The notes under the pieces were generated by a model that saw only the letters and a list, made by a program, of their open reading frames with translations, did no database searches and was not told the DNA's origin. A stretch of DNA of 64,000 bases from Novosphingobium profundi (GTDB taxonomy: Bacteria > Pseudomonadota > Alphaproteobacteria > Sphingomonadales > Sphingomonadaceae), in assembly GCF_020524485.1 (NCBI RefSeq), contig NZ_JAIVLF010000004.1:620001-684000 (forward strand). Reading direction: 5' to 3'. Below are positions 34,693 to 43,682 of the stretch, piece after piece (the stretch's first letter is position 1; the number at the start of each line of letters is the position of its first letter). The position numbers and the translations under genes are program-made.

Positions 34693-35559
34693 ATGATGAA
34701 CATGCGCAGCGAGGACACCCTGGAGGACATCGAACTCGATCTCCTGATCGAGGCGATCTGGCGCCGCTACCAGTATGATTTCCGCGACTATTCCCGCACT
34801 TCGGTGCTGCGCCGCCTCCAGCGCGCGCAGGCGCACTTCGGCCATGCCAACCTCTCCGGCCTGCTCGACCGGATCCTGCACGAGCCGGAATGTCTGCCCG
34901 AACTGATCGGCTTCCTGACCATCCAGGTCAGCGACATGTTCCGCGACCCGGACTACTTCCGCACGATCCGCGAGAAAGTGGTTCCCCACCTGCGCACCTG
35001 GCCCTCGATCAAGGTGTGGATCGCAGGATGCGCGAACGGCGAGGAGTTCTACTCCCTTGCCATTCTCTTTCGCGAAGAGGGGCTGGAAGACCGCACCTTG
35101 TTCTACTGCACCGACATCAACACCGCCGCGCTCGAGCGGGCCAAGGCCGGGATTTTCGAGATCGACCGCCTGCCCGGCTTCTCGCGCAACTACCGCGAGG
35201 CGGGCGGCAAAGGCTCACTCTCGGACTACTACACCGCGAACTACGGCGTCGCCCGCTTCGACCCGACCTTGCGCAGCCGGGTGGTCTTTGCCGACCACAA
35301 CCTTGCCAGCGACGCGGTCTTCTCGGAGGTTCATTTCGTGTCGAGCCGCAACGTCCTGATCTACTTCGACCGGACCCTTCAGGACCGCGCCCTGGGCCTG
35401 TTCGCCCGCTCGCTCCCACCCGGCGGCTTCCTCGGCCTGGGGTCCAAGGAAACCGTACTCTTCTCCCCCGAGCGCGAGAATTTTGCCGACTTCGCACCCG
35501 ATGAAAAGGTGTGGCGGCGCCGTTCCCATTCCAGTCAGGAGGCCGTCTATGCCGAATGA
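34693..35559 (+). CDS. CheR-type protein-glutamate methyltransferase
   Basis: A 288-residue CheR family protein: helical N-terminal domain (LIEAIWRRYQYDFRDYSRTS, VLRRLQRA) and an S-adenosylmethionine-binding domain with WIAGCANGEEFYSLAI and FYCTDINTAALERAK, then FHFVSSRNVLIYFD-like VHFVSSRNVLIYFD. No chemoreceptor or CheB gene is nearby, so it probably serves the surrounding kinases rather than flagellar chemotaxis; CheR/kinase partnerships of this kind exist in stress signalling. It begins 8 bases after the hybrid kinase stop and overlaps the next gene by 11 bases. Confidence 0.9.
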   Translation: MMNMRSEDTLEDIELDLLIEAIWRRYQYDFRDYSRTSVLRRLQRAQAHFGHANLSGLLDRILHEPECLPELIGFLTIQVSDMFRDPDYFRTIREKVVPHLRTWPSIKVWIAGCANGEEFYSLAILFREEGLEDRTLFYCTDINTAALERAKAGIFEIDRLPGFSRNYREAGGKGSLSDYYTANYGVARFDPTLRSRVVFADHNLASDAVFSEVHFVSSRNVLIYFDRTLQDRALGLFARSLPPGGFLGLGSKETVLFSPERENFADFAPDEKVWRRRSHSSQEAVYAE

Positions 35560-37477
35560 GCCCATCAAGATTCTGGCCGTGGACGATATCCAGGAAAACC
35601 TGGTGGCGCTCGAAGCCGCGCTCGACCAGCCCGGTGTCGAACTGGTCACGGCAAGTTCCGGGCTCGATGCGCTGGAATACCTGCTCAAGGATGACTTCGC
35701 GCTGGCCCTGCTCGACGTGCAGATGCCCGGGATGGACGGCTTCGAGCTCGCTGAACTGATGCGCGGGACCGAGCGTACGCGCGGCATCCCGATCATCTTC
35801 CTCACCGCTGTCGCTACCGACGAGCGGCGCAAGTTCCGCGGCTTCGAGGCCGGTGCGGTGGACTATCTGCTCAAGCCGCTCGACATCACGATCCTCAATT
35901 CCAAGGTCGCCGTCTTCGTCGAGCTGGCCCGCCAGCGCCGCGAGATCGCCAACCAGCGCGACGAACTGGGCGCCGCGCTTGGCCGTCTGCGCGCCTATGG
36001 CGACAATTCGCTGCTCGCCACGCTGGAAGTCGATGCGGACCTGCGCATTCTCAACTGGTTCAAGGGTGCCGAGCGCACCATCGGCTATCACGCCCTGGAC
36101 ATGATCGGCCTGCGCCTGCAGGACGCCCCCTTCCTTCTCGACGAGGATCGCGCCTCGGTTCAGGACGCGATCCGCGCGCTACTTGGCAGCGAAGGCGGCC
36201 GCGCCGTCCAGGATCACCGTTTCCGCCGCGCCGATGGGGCCCGGCGCGAGGGCGAATGGTACGCCACCGCACTTCCGCGCAGCAACGGCGCGCATGGCAG
36301 TATCATGCTCTCGATGATCGACGTCACCGAGAGGCGCCGGGCTGAACGCACCCAGCGCCTGCTCATCGGCGAACTGAACCACCGGGTGAAGAACACCCTC
36401 GCAACCGTGCAGGCGATCTGCTCGCAGGGCTTCCGCCACGCCCGTTCGCCCGAGGACTTCCAGGAAGCCTTCACCGGACGCATCCAGGCGCTCTCGCGCG
36501 CGCATTCGCTGCTGAGCGCGACGACCTGGGACAGCGCCAGCCTGCGCCACCTTGTCGCCGACCAGGTCGCCATCGGCGCCATCGGCGAAGATCGCCTGCG
36601 CCTTTCCGGGCCCGACATCGACCTCCCGCCTGAACTGGCGCTGCGCTTCTCGCTGATCCTGCACGAACTGGCGACCAACGCGCACAAGTACGGGGCCCTT
36701 TCCAACGAGACCGGCACCGTCAGCCTCAGCTGGACCCGTGAGGGCGAATGGATTTCGCTGTGCTGGCAGGAAGCGGGCGGCCCGCCCGTGGTCAAGCCGG
36801 AACGCCGCGGCTTCGGCTCCAGCCTGATCGAAGGCAGCCTGGCTTCAGATGGCGCGCGAATCCATGCCGACTATGCCCCCGAAGGCGTGCGCTGGGATCT
36901 CATGGTCCCGCTCGTCACCGGCTCGGACTGCGCTCCGTGCGACGAGCCCGAGACCGCTGCCCTTGCCGATGTTCCGGCATCCAACACAAAGGTTTGCGCG
37001 CCCGAGGCACCTTCACCCGCACAGGAGCACGCTCCGACACCGCCAGAGCCGCTGCCTGTTCCCGCACCGCAAAGCGAGCCCGCCCAGGTGGCTCCTCTAC
37101 CCTCGCTCGACAATCTGCGCATCCTCATCGTCGAGGACGAACCGCTTGTCGCCATGGAACTGGCTATGGAGATCGAGGACAACGGCGGCATTGCGATCGG
37201 CCCTGCTTCTTCCTGCGAGCAGGCCATCGGCATCATCGAACAGGCCCATCCCGATCTTGCGCTTCTCGACGGCAATCTCAACGGAGAGCGGATCGACCCG
37301 GTGGCCGACGCCCTCGCCGCGCAGGACACGCCCTTTGCCTTCGTGAGCGGCTACGACCGGCAGCACCTTCCCGCCAACCACGGCCATCGCCCAATGCTCG
37401 CCAAGCCCTTCCTGGGCCGCGAGGTCCATGCCGTGATTGCCGAACTCGCGCACGAGATCCGCAACACGGCGGGCTGA
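35549..37477 (+). CDS. REC-PAS-HWE histidine kinase-REC protein
   Basis: A 642-residue soluble protein. An N-terminal receiver (Asp56 in LLDVQMPGMDG, Lys109) is followed by a short helix, a PAS domain (about 155-262), an HWE-type kinase core (His278 in ELNHRVKNTLATVQ, N-box LHELATNAHKYGAL, WQE motif, GFGSSLIE), a proline-rich linker (about 460-520) and a C-terminal receiver (Asp574). HWE kinases of sphingomonads commonly feed the PhyR stress-response regulator. AGGAGG lies 6 bases before the ATG at 35549, an excellent ribosome binding site inside the end of cheR. It is co-transcribed with the hybrid kinase and CheR. Confidence 0.92.
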   Translation: MPNEPIKILAVDDIQENLVALEAALDQPGVELVTASSGLDALEYLLKDDFALALLDVQMPGMDGFELAELMRGTERTRGIPIIFLTAVATDERRKFRGFEAGAVDYLLKPLDITILNSKVAVFVELARQRREIANQRDELGAALGRLRAYGDNSLLATLEVDADLRILNWFKGAERTIGYHALDMIGLRLQDAPFLLDEDRASVQDAIRALLGSEGGRAVQDHRFRRADGARREGEWYATALPRSNGAHGSIMLSMIDVTERRRAERTQRLLIGELNHRVKNTLATVQAICSQGFRHARSPEDFQEAFTGRIQALSRAHSLLSATTWDSASLRHLVADQVAIGAIGEDRLRLSGPDIDLPPELALRFSLILHELATNAHKYGALSNETGTVSLSWTREGEWISLCWQEAGGPPVVKPERRGFGSSLIEGSLASDGARIHADYAPEGVRWDLMVPLVTGSDCAPCDEPETAALADVPASNTKVCAPEAPSPAQEHAPTPPEPLPVPAPQSEPAQVAPLPSLDNLRILIVEDEPLVAMELAMEIEDNGGIAIGPASSCEQAIGIIEQAHPDLALLDGNLNGERIDPVADALAAQDTPFAFVSGYDRQHLPANHGHRPMLAKPFLGREVHAVIAELAHEIRNTAG

Positions 37478-37630
37478 CGGGAGTACAGCCCAAAAGGGTT
37501 AACACGGGTTACCACGTCCTTCCGGCAAACCTGACGGAGAAGCGCAAGGAAAAGGGTTACCCGTCCTCCTTCACAGTGGCCTCGCCGGGCCGGTCAGACC
37601 CGGCCTGCTGCCACTAGTCAGGATACGCCC

Positions 37631-37795
37631 ATGCCCCGCTCCGCTTTTGAATCCACGTCCCGCACCGCCACGCTTCGCACGCCGCTCGACCCCATGCTCC
37701 GGCGTCAGATTCACGGCCCCATCCAACCGATGGACGAGCCGGGCCTGCTTACCGAACTGGGCGAGCGCCTGCTCCGATTCCTGCGGACGCTCTAA
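37631..37795 (+). CDS. Small hypothetical protein, 54 residues
   Basis: A short ORF beginning MPRSAFESTSRTATLRTPLD and ending LLTELGERLLRFLRTL, with an AGGA about 8 bases before the ATG. The C-terminal 16 residues form a likely amphipathic helix. It lies 153 bases after the HWE kinase gene and 56 bases before a low-Mr phosphatase gene, all on the plus strand. I recognise no family; the NepR motif is not seen. A chance ORF remains possible. Confidence 0.4.
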   Translation: MPRSAFESTSRTATLRTPLDPMLRRQIHGPIQPMDEPGLLTELGERLLRFLRTL

Positions 37796-37851
37796 TGCCG
37801 CACAGGCCGCGCGCCGGGGGTGACGCAGACCACAAGCTGGCCTAGATCGGC

Positions 37852-38346
37852 ATGATGACCTCCTCCTCCCGGCCCGCACCTGCCGCATCGGTGCTCTTCG
37901 TGTGCCTTGGCAACATCTGCCGTTCGCCGCTGGCCGAAGCGGCCTTGCGCGAAGCCGCGACGAAGGCGGACCTCGCGCTGGAAATCGATTCGGCCGGTAC
38001 TGGCTCCTGGCACATCGGCAAGGCACCCGATCCGCGCTCGCGCGCCGAGGCCCGGCGCCATGGTATCGACATCGGCCACTACCGCGCTCGGCAGGTTTCC
38101 CCGGCCGACTTCGCCCGCTTCGACCGCATCATCGCCATGGACGCGCAGAACCTCGCCGATCTGGAAGCCATGGCGCCCGCCGATGCGCGCGCCGGGCTTT
38201 CGCTCCTGCTCGATCATGTACCGGGGCTGGAAGGCGAGGACGTCGAAGACCCCTACTTCGGCGGCGAGGAAGGCTTTGCCATCACCTGGGATCAGGTCCG
38301 GCGCGCCGCCGAAACCCTCGTGCGCGAGCTTGCGGGACAGGACTGA
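37852..38346 (+). CDS. Low molecular weight protein-tyrosine phosphatase
   Basis: A 164-residue phosphatase with the signature CLGNICRSP (nucleophile Cys18, Arg24) near the N-terminus and the general-acid loop EDPYFGG near residue 137. These enzymes act on tyrosine-phosphorylated proteins, including exopolysaccharide kinases. The first ATGATG pair is at 37852. It converges on a GNAT gene with 4 bases between stops. Confidence 0.93.
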   Translation: MMTSSSRPAPAASVLFVCLGNICRSPLAEAALREAATKADLALEIDSAGTGSWHIGKAPDPRSRAEARRHGIDIGHYRARQVSPADFARFDRIIAMDAQNLADLEAMAPADARAGLSLLLDHVPGLEGEDVEDPYFGGEEGFAITWDQVRRAAETLVRELAGQD

Positions 38347-38350
38347 GCCT

Positions 38351-38938
38351 TCAGAATCGGCGCAGCCAGTACTGCATAGGCTTGGCGCTTTCCTCCGCCT
38401 CGCGGTGATCCTTCCAGGCAAGCTCGGTGACCAGCCCTTCGACCGGCGCATAGCCGCGCGCGCGCCAGAAAGGATCGAGCGGACGGTAGTCGGCCGGACG
38501 ATCCGGGTGATCCTCGGGCCGCACCACCGCCGCAAAGGTCGCCGCGTGTGCCCCTTGTTCGCGGGCAGCCGCCTCGCGGGCATCGAAGAAGGCATGGCCG
38601 ATCCCCTGCCCACGGTAGCGCGCCAGAAGCACCGACTCGCCGAAATAGAACAGCTCCTGCGTCGCGATCCCCCGCGCCTCGAAGGGCGCGCGAAATTCCG
38701 TCTTCTGCGCGTGCATGGGCGAGGCCGTCGCCGCGCCGACCAGCCGGTCGCCTGCCAGAGCCGCGATGAGGACACTGCCCTTCGCCTCGATGAACTCGCG
38801 CAGGTAGACCTCCTCGTAGGCGGCATCGCCGTCATAGAGATAGGGCCAGGCCGCGAAGACCTCCATGCGCAGCTGCGCCAGTTGCCCGGCCATGGCCCGC
38901 ACCTCGGCGCCTTCAAGTGCCCGTATCGCCACGTCCAT
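38351..38938 (-). CDS. GNAT family N-acetyltransferase
   Basis: A 195-residue acetyltransferase. The acetyl-CoA motif is visible as LLARYRGQGIGHAFFDAREAAAREQGA, followed by a FWRARGYAPVEGL segment. The ATG at 38938 follows AAAGAGGCCGGA, a clear ribosome binding site; the frame open to 39148 runs through the purC promoter and is rejected. The substrate is unknown. Confidence 0.85.
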   Translation of the reverse strand: MDVAIRALEGAEVRAMAGQLAQLRMEVFAAWPYLYDGDAAYEEVYLREFIEAKGSVLIAALAGDRLVGAATASPMHAQKTEFRAPFEARGIATQELFYFGESVLLARYRGQGIGHAFFDAREAAAREQGAHAATFAAVVRPEDHPDRPADYRPLDPFWRARGYAPVEGLVTELAWKDHREAEESAKPMQYWLRRF

Positions 38939-39029
38939 TCCGGCCTCTTTCGTCCTCGTCCCTGAGCCCTTGTCGCGAGCCTGGCGTATCCCCCGCCCCT
39001 TGCGCAAGTCCCTCTCCCAATCGCGCCGT

Positions 39030-39057
39030 TTGATTTTGGCCCCGGTTGCTTTATATG
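39030..39057 (+). promoter_or_regulatory. Promoter of purC
   Basis: TTGATT (39030-39035) and TATATG (39052-39057) with a 16-base spacer give a good housekeeping promoter. The predicted RNA start is about 39064, a few bases before the leader hairpin. Confidence 0.55.
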
Positions 39058-39070
39058 CGGGCGCTGAACG

Positions 39071-39125
39071 ACCCCGGCTCCACAGGTCGCCAAAGCGACG
39101 CCACAGCCGGGGTTTGCTCTTTTTC
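39071..39125 (+). promoter_or_regulatory. purC leader hairpin resembling an attenuator
   Basis: ACCCCGGCT (39071-39079) pairs perfectly with AGCCGGGGT (39105-39113), and an inner GTCGC/GCGAC hairpin (39086-39090 / 39095-39099) sits inside. The 3' arm is followed by TTTGCTCTTTTT. This has the form of an intrinsic terminator placed between the purC promoter and its start codon, with no plus-strand gene upstream for which it could be the normal end. Confidence 0.6.
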
Positions 39126-39159
39126 AGTTGCTCAATTTCACGTTGCAAGGATCACCCGA

Positions 39160-39942
39160 ATGACCCGTCGCCGCCAGATCTACGAAGGCAAGGCCAAGAT
39201 CCTGTATGAGGGCCCCGAGCCCGGTACCCTGATCCAGTACTTCAAGGACGATGCGACCGCCTTCAACGCCCAGAAGAAGGGCACGATCCAGGGCAAGGGC
39301 GTCATCAACAACCGCATCAGCGAGTACGTCTTCTCGCGCCTCAACCACATCGGCGTGCCCAACCACTTCATTCGCCGCCTCAACATGCGCGAACAGCTGG
39401 TCCGCCAGGTCGAGATCATCCCCATCGAAGTGGTCGTGCGCAACGTCGCGGCGGGCTCCATCTCCAAGCGCCTGGGCATTCCCGAGGGCGAGATGCTGCC
39501 CCACACGCTGATCGAATACTGCTACAAGGACGACGCGCTGGGCGATCCCCTCGTCGCCGAAGAGCACATCGCGTGCTTTGGCTGGGCCAATAACGAGGAG
39601 ATGCAGGACATCGCCGCAATGGCGATCCGCGTCAACGACTTCATGGCCGGCATGTTCGCGGCGATCGACATCCGCCTCGTCGACTTCAAGCTCGAGTTCG
39701 GCCGCATCTGGGACGGCGACTTCAGCCGCGTCATCCTCGCCGACGAGATCAGCCCCGACGGCTGCCGCCTGTGGGACATGGTCTCGGGCGAGAAGCTCGA
39801 CAAGGACCGCTTCCGCCGCGACCTCGGCGGTGAGGAAGAGGCCTACCAGGAAGTCGCGCGTCGCCTCGGCCTGCTCCAGGACGACAATGGCCCGAGCGAA
39901 GTCCTCGACCTCTCGCAGCACCGCAAGCTGCGCGGCAAGTAA
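39160..39942 (+). CDS. purC: Phosphoribosylaminoimidazole-succinocarboxamide synthase
   Basis: A 260-residue SAICAR synthetase joining CAIR and aspartate in purine synthesis. Recognisable segments are [23 protein letters not shown] (shortened here), [44 protein letters not shown] and [15 protein letters not shown]. The ATG at 39160 has AAGGA 9 bases upstream and starts at the family N-terminus. It is expressed alone, bounded by its own promoter with a leader hairpin and a strong terminator. Confidence 0.96.
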   Translation: MTRRRQIYEGKAKILYEGPEPGTLIQYFKDDATAFNAQKKGTIQGKGVINNRISEYVFSRLNHIGVPNHFIRRLNMREQLVRQVEIIPIEVVVRNVAAGSISKRLGIPEGEMLPHTLIEYCYKDDALGDPLVAEEHIACFGWANNEEMQDIAAMAIRVNDFMAGMFAAIDIRLVDFKLEFGRIWDGDFSRVILADEISPDGCRLWDMVSGEKLDKDRFRRDLGGEEEAYQEVARRLGLLQDDNGPSEVLDLSQHRKLRGK

Positions 39943-39975
39943 GCGTTACAGCCTCCGCGGCTGACACAAATTGGC

Positions 39976-40011
39976 AGCCCCCCGGTCATCACCCATGACC
40001 GGGGGGCTTTT
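39976..40011 (+). terminator. Terminator after purC
   Basis: A perfect 14-bp stem pairs AGCCCCCCGGTCAT (39976-39989) with ATGACCGGGGGGCT (39995-40008), with a 5-base loop and then TTT. It is 33 bases past the purC stop. Confidence 0.88.
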
Positions 40012-40059
40012 GCGTGGGGGCGCCTTGGCAAGCCCGGTCCGCTCGGGCACTAGGGGGCG

Positions 40060-42927
40060 ATGCGTTATCCCAAGCTGCTGGCCTGCCTCCTTTTCGCCCT
40101 GCCCCTGCCTGTCCTGGCGCAGGCTCCGCAACCCGGCAGTGCAGGCCAACAGAAGGCCGCGCACGACACCGGCTCCGCTTGGGCTTTTGCGACAAGCGAC
40201 ATCCCGGTCGATCCGGACTTCCGCTTCGGCCGCCTCGCCAATGGCATGCGCTATATCCTGCGCCATAACGCCACACCGGCCGAAACCGGCGTCGTGCGGC
40301 TCGACATCGAAGCGGGATCGCTCGACGAAGCGCCCGAAGAACGGGGCCTTGCGCATTTCCTCGAACACATGGCCTTCAACGGCTCGCGCCGGGTGCCCGA
40401 AGGGCAGATGGTCCCCCTGCTCGAACGCAGCGGCCTCGCCTTTGGTGCCGACACCAACGCCTCGACCAGTTTCAAGCGCACGACCTACAAGCTTGACCTT
40501 CCCCGCAATGACATGACGCTGCTCGACACCGCGCTCATGCTCATGCGCGAGACCGCGAGCGAGCTGACCATCGCGCCCGCCGCCGTCGAACGCGAGCGCG
40601 GCGTGATCCTCTCGGAAATGCGCGACCGCAACACCTACGAGTTTCGCAACACGCTCGACAACCTGACCTTCCTCTACCCCGAGGCGCGCTTCACCCAGCG
40701 CTTTGCCATCGGCACGCGCGAGACCATCGAGGCGGCCACCGTACAACGCCTGCGCGGCCTATACGAACGCACCTATGTGCCCGCCAACACGACCCTGGTC
40801 GTCGTCGGCGACTTCGATATCGAGGCGCTCGAGGCTGCGGTAATCCGGCATTTCAACGACTGGTCCGGCCCCGTGCCCATCCCGCAGCCCGATGCAGGAC
40901 CGGTTTCCCCTGAAGACAGCGGCCGCAGCGACATCCACCTCGATCCATCGCTGTCCGAGCGCGTGACCGTGGCCCGCAATCGCCCCTGGCACAAGGAGCC
41001 CGATTCCATCGCCCAGCGCCAGGCCAATCTTCTGCGCCTGGTCGGCTACAACATCGTCAACCGCCGCCTTCAGCGCCTTGCCCGCCAGGCCGAGCCTCCC
41101 TTTCGCGGCGCAGGCTACGGCACCGGCGATGCCTTCGAGGCGGCCCGGACCACGCGCCTGATTGTCGACACCGTGGATGGAGGCTGGCGCAAGGGCCTCA
41201 CCGCCGCCGTCGCCGAGTACCGGCGCGCGCTCGAACAGGGCTTCAGCGAGGCCGAAGTGGCCGAGCAGGTGGCCGACATCCGCGCCGTTCTGACCCAGGG
41301 CGCGCGCAGTGCTGGGACACGCAGCAACAAGGCCCTCGCCTCTGCCGCGCTCAACTTGGTGACCGAGGAGACGGTCCCCTCCACCCCGCAATCCGCACTT
41401 GAACGCTTTACCGCCTTCGAGGCGCGCATCACGCCCGAGGCCGCGCTCGCCGCGATCCGGCACGAGGCCGCGCCCCTGGTCGATCCCCTTATCCGCTTCG
41501 AAGGCCGCAAAGCCCCCGAAGGCGGCGAGGACGCCCTGCGCGCCGCCTTCGAAGCGGCCAACAACGCCCCCATCGCCGCCGCCCGCGAGACAAAGACCGA
41601 GCGCTTTGCCTATACCGATTTCGGCACGCCGGGTCGCGTGGTGGAGGACCGGCGCGAGGCGCAGCTGGGCATCCGCGAACTGCGCTTTGCCAACGGCGTG
41701 ATGCTCAACCTGCACCGCTCCGACCTCGAAAAGGACAAGGTGCGGGTCCAGGTTTCCATCGATGGTGGCACCCGCCTCGACACGCGGGACGATCCGCTTG
41801 CCACCGAGCTGGTCTCCTACGTGCCCTGGGGTGGTCTGGGCGCGCACAGCCGCGACGCCCTCGACACGATCCTGGCGGGCAAGACCCTGAGCTTCGAGCT
41901 GCGCAATAGCGGCAATGCCTTCGTCTCGCGCGCGCAGACGACCCCGGCTGATCTTGAACTCCAGCTCGAACTCATCGCCGCGCTTGTCACCGATCCGGGC
42001 TATCGCCCTGAAGGCGAAGTGCAGTACCGTCAGGCGATTGCCACCTATTTCGCGCAGCTGCGCGCGACCCCGGCCTCCGCGCTCCAGGCGGATCTGGGCC
42101 GTATTCTATCGGGCGGTGACCCGCGCTTCAGCCTGCAGCCCCCTGCCCGCTACAGCCAGCTCTCCTACGCCGACCTCAAGGCCGCAATCGAAGACCGGCT
42201 CACGCACGGCGCCATCGAAATCGCGCTGGTCGGTGACTTCGACGAGGACGCCGCCATCGCGCTCGTCGCGCGCACGTTCGGGGCCCTACCCGCGCGGGAA
42301 CAGGCGTTCGGGACGTATGCCGGGAAACCTCTGCGCCCCTTCACGGCGGACCGAACCCCACGCGTCATCCACCATGCTGGCCCTGCCGATCAGGCGCTGC
42401 TGCGCCTGACCTGGCCGACACGCGACGATAGCGACCCGGTCGATGTCCAGCGCCTTGAACTGCTGGAGAAGGTCGTGCGCGTCGAGCTGACCGACACCCT
42501 GCGCGAGGAACTGGGCAAGACCTATTCCCCCGGTGCCTCGAGCACGCTTTCGCGCTACTGGAAGGGCTATGGCACCTTTGCGATCAGCGCCTCGGTCGAT
42601 GTGAAGGACGTCGCGGCGACGCGCGCGGCCATCCGCAAGGTGCTCGAGAAGCTGCGTGCCGAGCCCGTGAGCCCCGATATTGTCCAGCGTGCGCGCCAGC
42701 CGATGCTCGAAGGGCTCGACAATGCGCTCAAGACCAACACGGGCTGGATGGCGCTGGTCGACCATGCGCAGAGCGAGGCCGAGCGGATTGAGCGCTACCT
42801 CAAGGCCCGGGACCGCCTCGCCGCGCTCACCGGCGCCGATGTCCAGGAGATGGCACGGCGCTATCTCGATCCCGCCGCTGCAGTCGACGTGACGGTACTT
42901 CCCAAGGACGCAGCACCGCAAGACTGA
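40060..42927 (+). CDS. M16 family zinc metallopeptidase, exported (insulinase/PqqL type)
   Basis: A 955-residue two-lobed M16 peptidase. A signal peptide (MRYPKLLACLLFALPLPVLA) is followed by the inverted zinc motif HFLEH (His99, Glu102, His103) and the third ligand region ERERGVILSEMRDR. Two further M16 domains without the motif follow, so one active and one inactive half make the chamber. It is probably periplasmic and degrades peptides. It converges with gph. Confidence 0.92.
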   Translation: MRYPKLLACLLFALPLPVLAQAPQPGSAGQQKAAHDTGSAWAFATSDIPVDPDFRFGRLANGMRYILRHNATPAETGVVRLDIEAGSLDEAPEERGLAHFLEHMAFNGSRRVPEGQMVPLLERSGLAFGADTNASTSFKRTTYKLDLPRNDMTLLDTALMLMRETASELTIAPAAVERERGVILSEMRDRNTYEFRNTLDNLTFLYPEARFTQRFAIGTRETIEAATVQRLRGLYERTYVPANTTLVVVGDFDIEALEAAVIRHFNDWSGPVPIPQPDAGPVSPEDSGRSDIHLDPSLSERVTVARNRPWHKEPDSIAQRQANLLRLVGYNIVNRRLQRLARQAEPPFRGAGYGTGDAFEAARTTRLIVDTVDGGWRKGLTAAVAEYRRALEQGFSEAEVAEQVADIRAVLTQGARSAGTRSNKALASAALNLVTEETVPSTPQSALERFTAFEARITPEAALAAIRHEAAPLVDPLIRFEGRKAPEGGEDALRAAFEAANNAPIAAARETKTERFAYTDFGTPGRVVEDRREAQLGIRELRFANGVMLNLHRSDLEKDKVRVQVSIDGGTRLDTRDDPLATELVSYVPWGGLGAHSRDALDTILAGKTLSFELRNSGNAFVSRAQTTPADLELQLELIAALVTDPGYRPEGEVQYRQAIATYFAQLRATPASALQADLGRILSGGDPRFSLQPPARYSQLSYADLKAAIEDRLTHGAIEIALVGDFDEDAAIALVARTFGALPAREQAFGTYAGKPLRPFTADRTPRVIHHAGPADQALLRLTWPTRDDSDPVDVQRLELLEKVVRVELTDTLREELGKTYSPGASSTLSRYWKGYGTFAISASVDVKDVAATRAAIRKVLEKLRAEPVSPDIVQRARQPMLEGLDNALKTNTGWMALVDHAQSEAERIERYLKARDRLAALTGADVQEMARRYLDPAAAVDVTVLPKDAAPQD

Positions 42928-42942
42928 GCCTTGGTCGCCGTA

Positions 42943-43620
42943 TCAGGCGCCCAGGCGCTCCAGTGTCGGGATCAGTTCGTCGAAATGGTCGATGACCGCA
43001 CTGCCGCCCAGCAGCTCGGGCGCCGCATCGTTGAAACCGAATCTGACGACGACGCACGGCAGACCTGCCGCCGCCGCCCCGCCGGTGTCGTAGCTCGTAT
43101 CCCCGACATAGGCCGCCCGGCCCCCACCGGCCCGCTCCAGCATCAGGTGGAGGAGATCGGGCTTGGGCTTGGCGCGGCCAGGTCCCAGCGTATCGCCGCC
43201 GATGACCGTCACGAAACGCTCGCTCAGGCCCAGTTCCTCGAACAGGCGCACCGCCAGTTCTTCCAGCTTGTTGGTCACCACCGCGATCTTGACCCCGCGC
43301 GCGGCCAGCCCGTCGAGCATGGCCTCGCCGCCCGGGAACAGGTGCGTGTCGCGCGCGATGTTCGCTGTATAGTAGGCCATGAGCTCGCCATGGAACTCCT
43401 CGAAGCGGTCCTGCCCGACGGGGCCTCCCGTCACCTCGAAGGCCCGGGCGAGCATCTTGCGCGCGCCCCCTCCGACAAGCGTGCGCACCGTCTCCTTGGC
43501 CACGGGCTCGCGCCCGGCCAGCGCCAGCGCGTGGTTCACCGCATGACCGAGGTCTCCATGGGTATCGAGAAGCGTGCCATCGAGGTCGAAGCCGACAATG
43601 TCGTAGGGAAATTCCGTCAT
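42943..43620 (-). CDS. gph: HAD family hydrolase, phosphoglycolate phosphatase type
   Basis: A 225-residue HAD phosphatase with motif I FDLDGTLLDTHGDL, motif II VVTNK, motif III KPKPDLL and motif IV YVGDTSYD. The cap-domain region (HALALAGREPV) fits phosphoglycolate phosphatase, which removes 2-phosphoglycolate. Other small phosphate esters are possible substrates. It is divergent from glmU. Confidence 0.86.
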   Translation of the reverse strand: MTEFPYDIVGFDLDGTLLDTHGDLGHAVNHALALAGREPVAKETVRTLVGGGARKMLARAFEVTGGPVGQDRFEEFHGELMAYYTANIARDTHLFPGGEAMLDGLAARGVKIAVVTNKLEELAVRLFEELGLSERFVTVIGGDTLGPGRAKPKPDLLHLMLERAGGGRAAYVGDTSYDTGGAAAAGLPCVVVRFGFNDAAPELLGGSAVIDHFDELIPTLERLGA

Positions 43621-43682
43621 CGCCCACTACGTGGCGAGTTCAGGTGGAAACTGCAATGAATTGCTGGCAGATGGATTTCACC

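Noticed and set aside
37631..37795. The small ORF as a NepR anti-sigma factor
   Set aside because: Its position near an HWE kinase made this attractive, but the conserved NepR core (LRxxYxxVxxEPVPxRF type) is absent.
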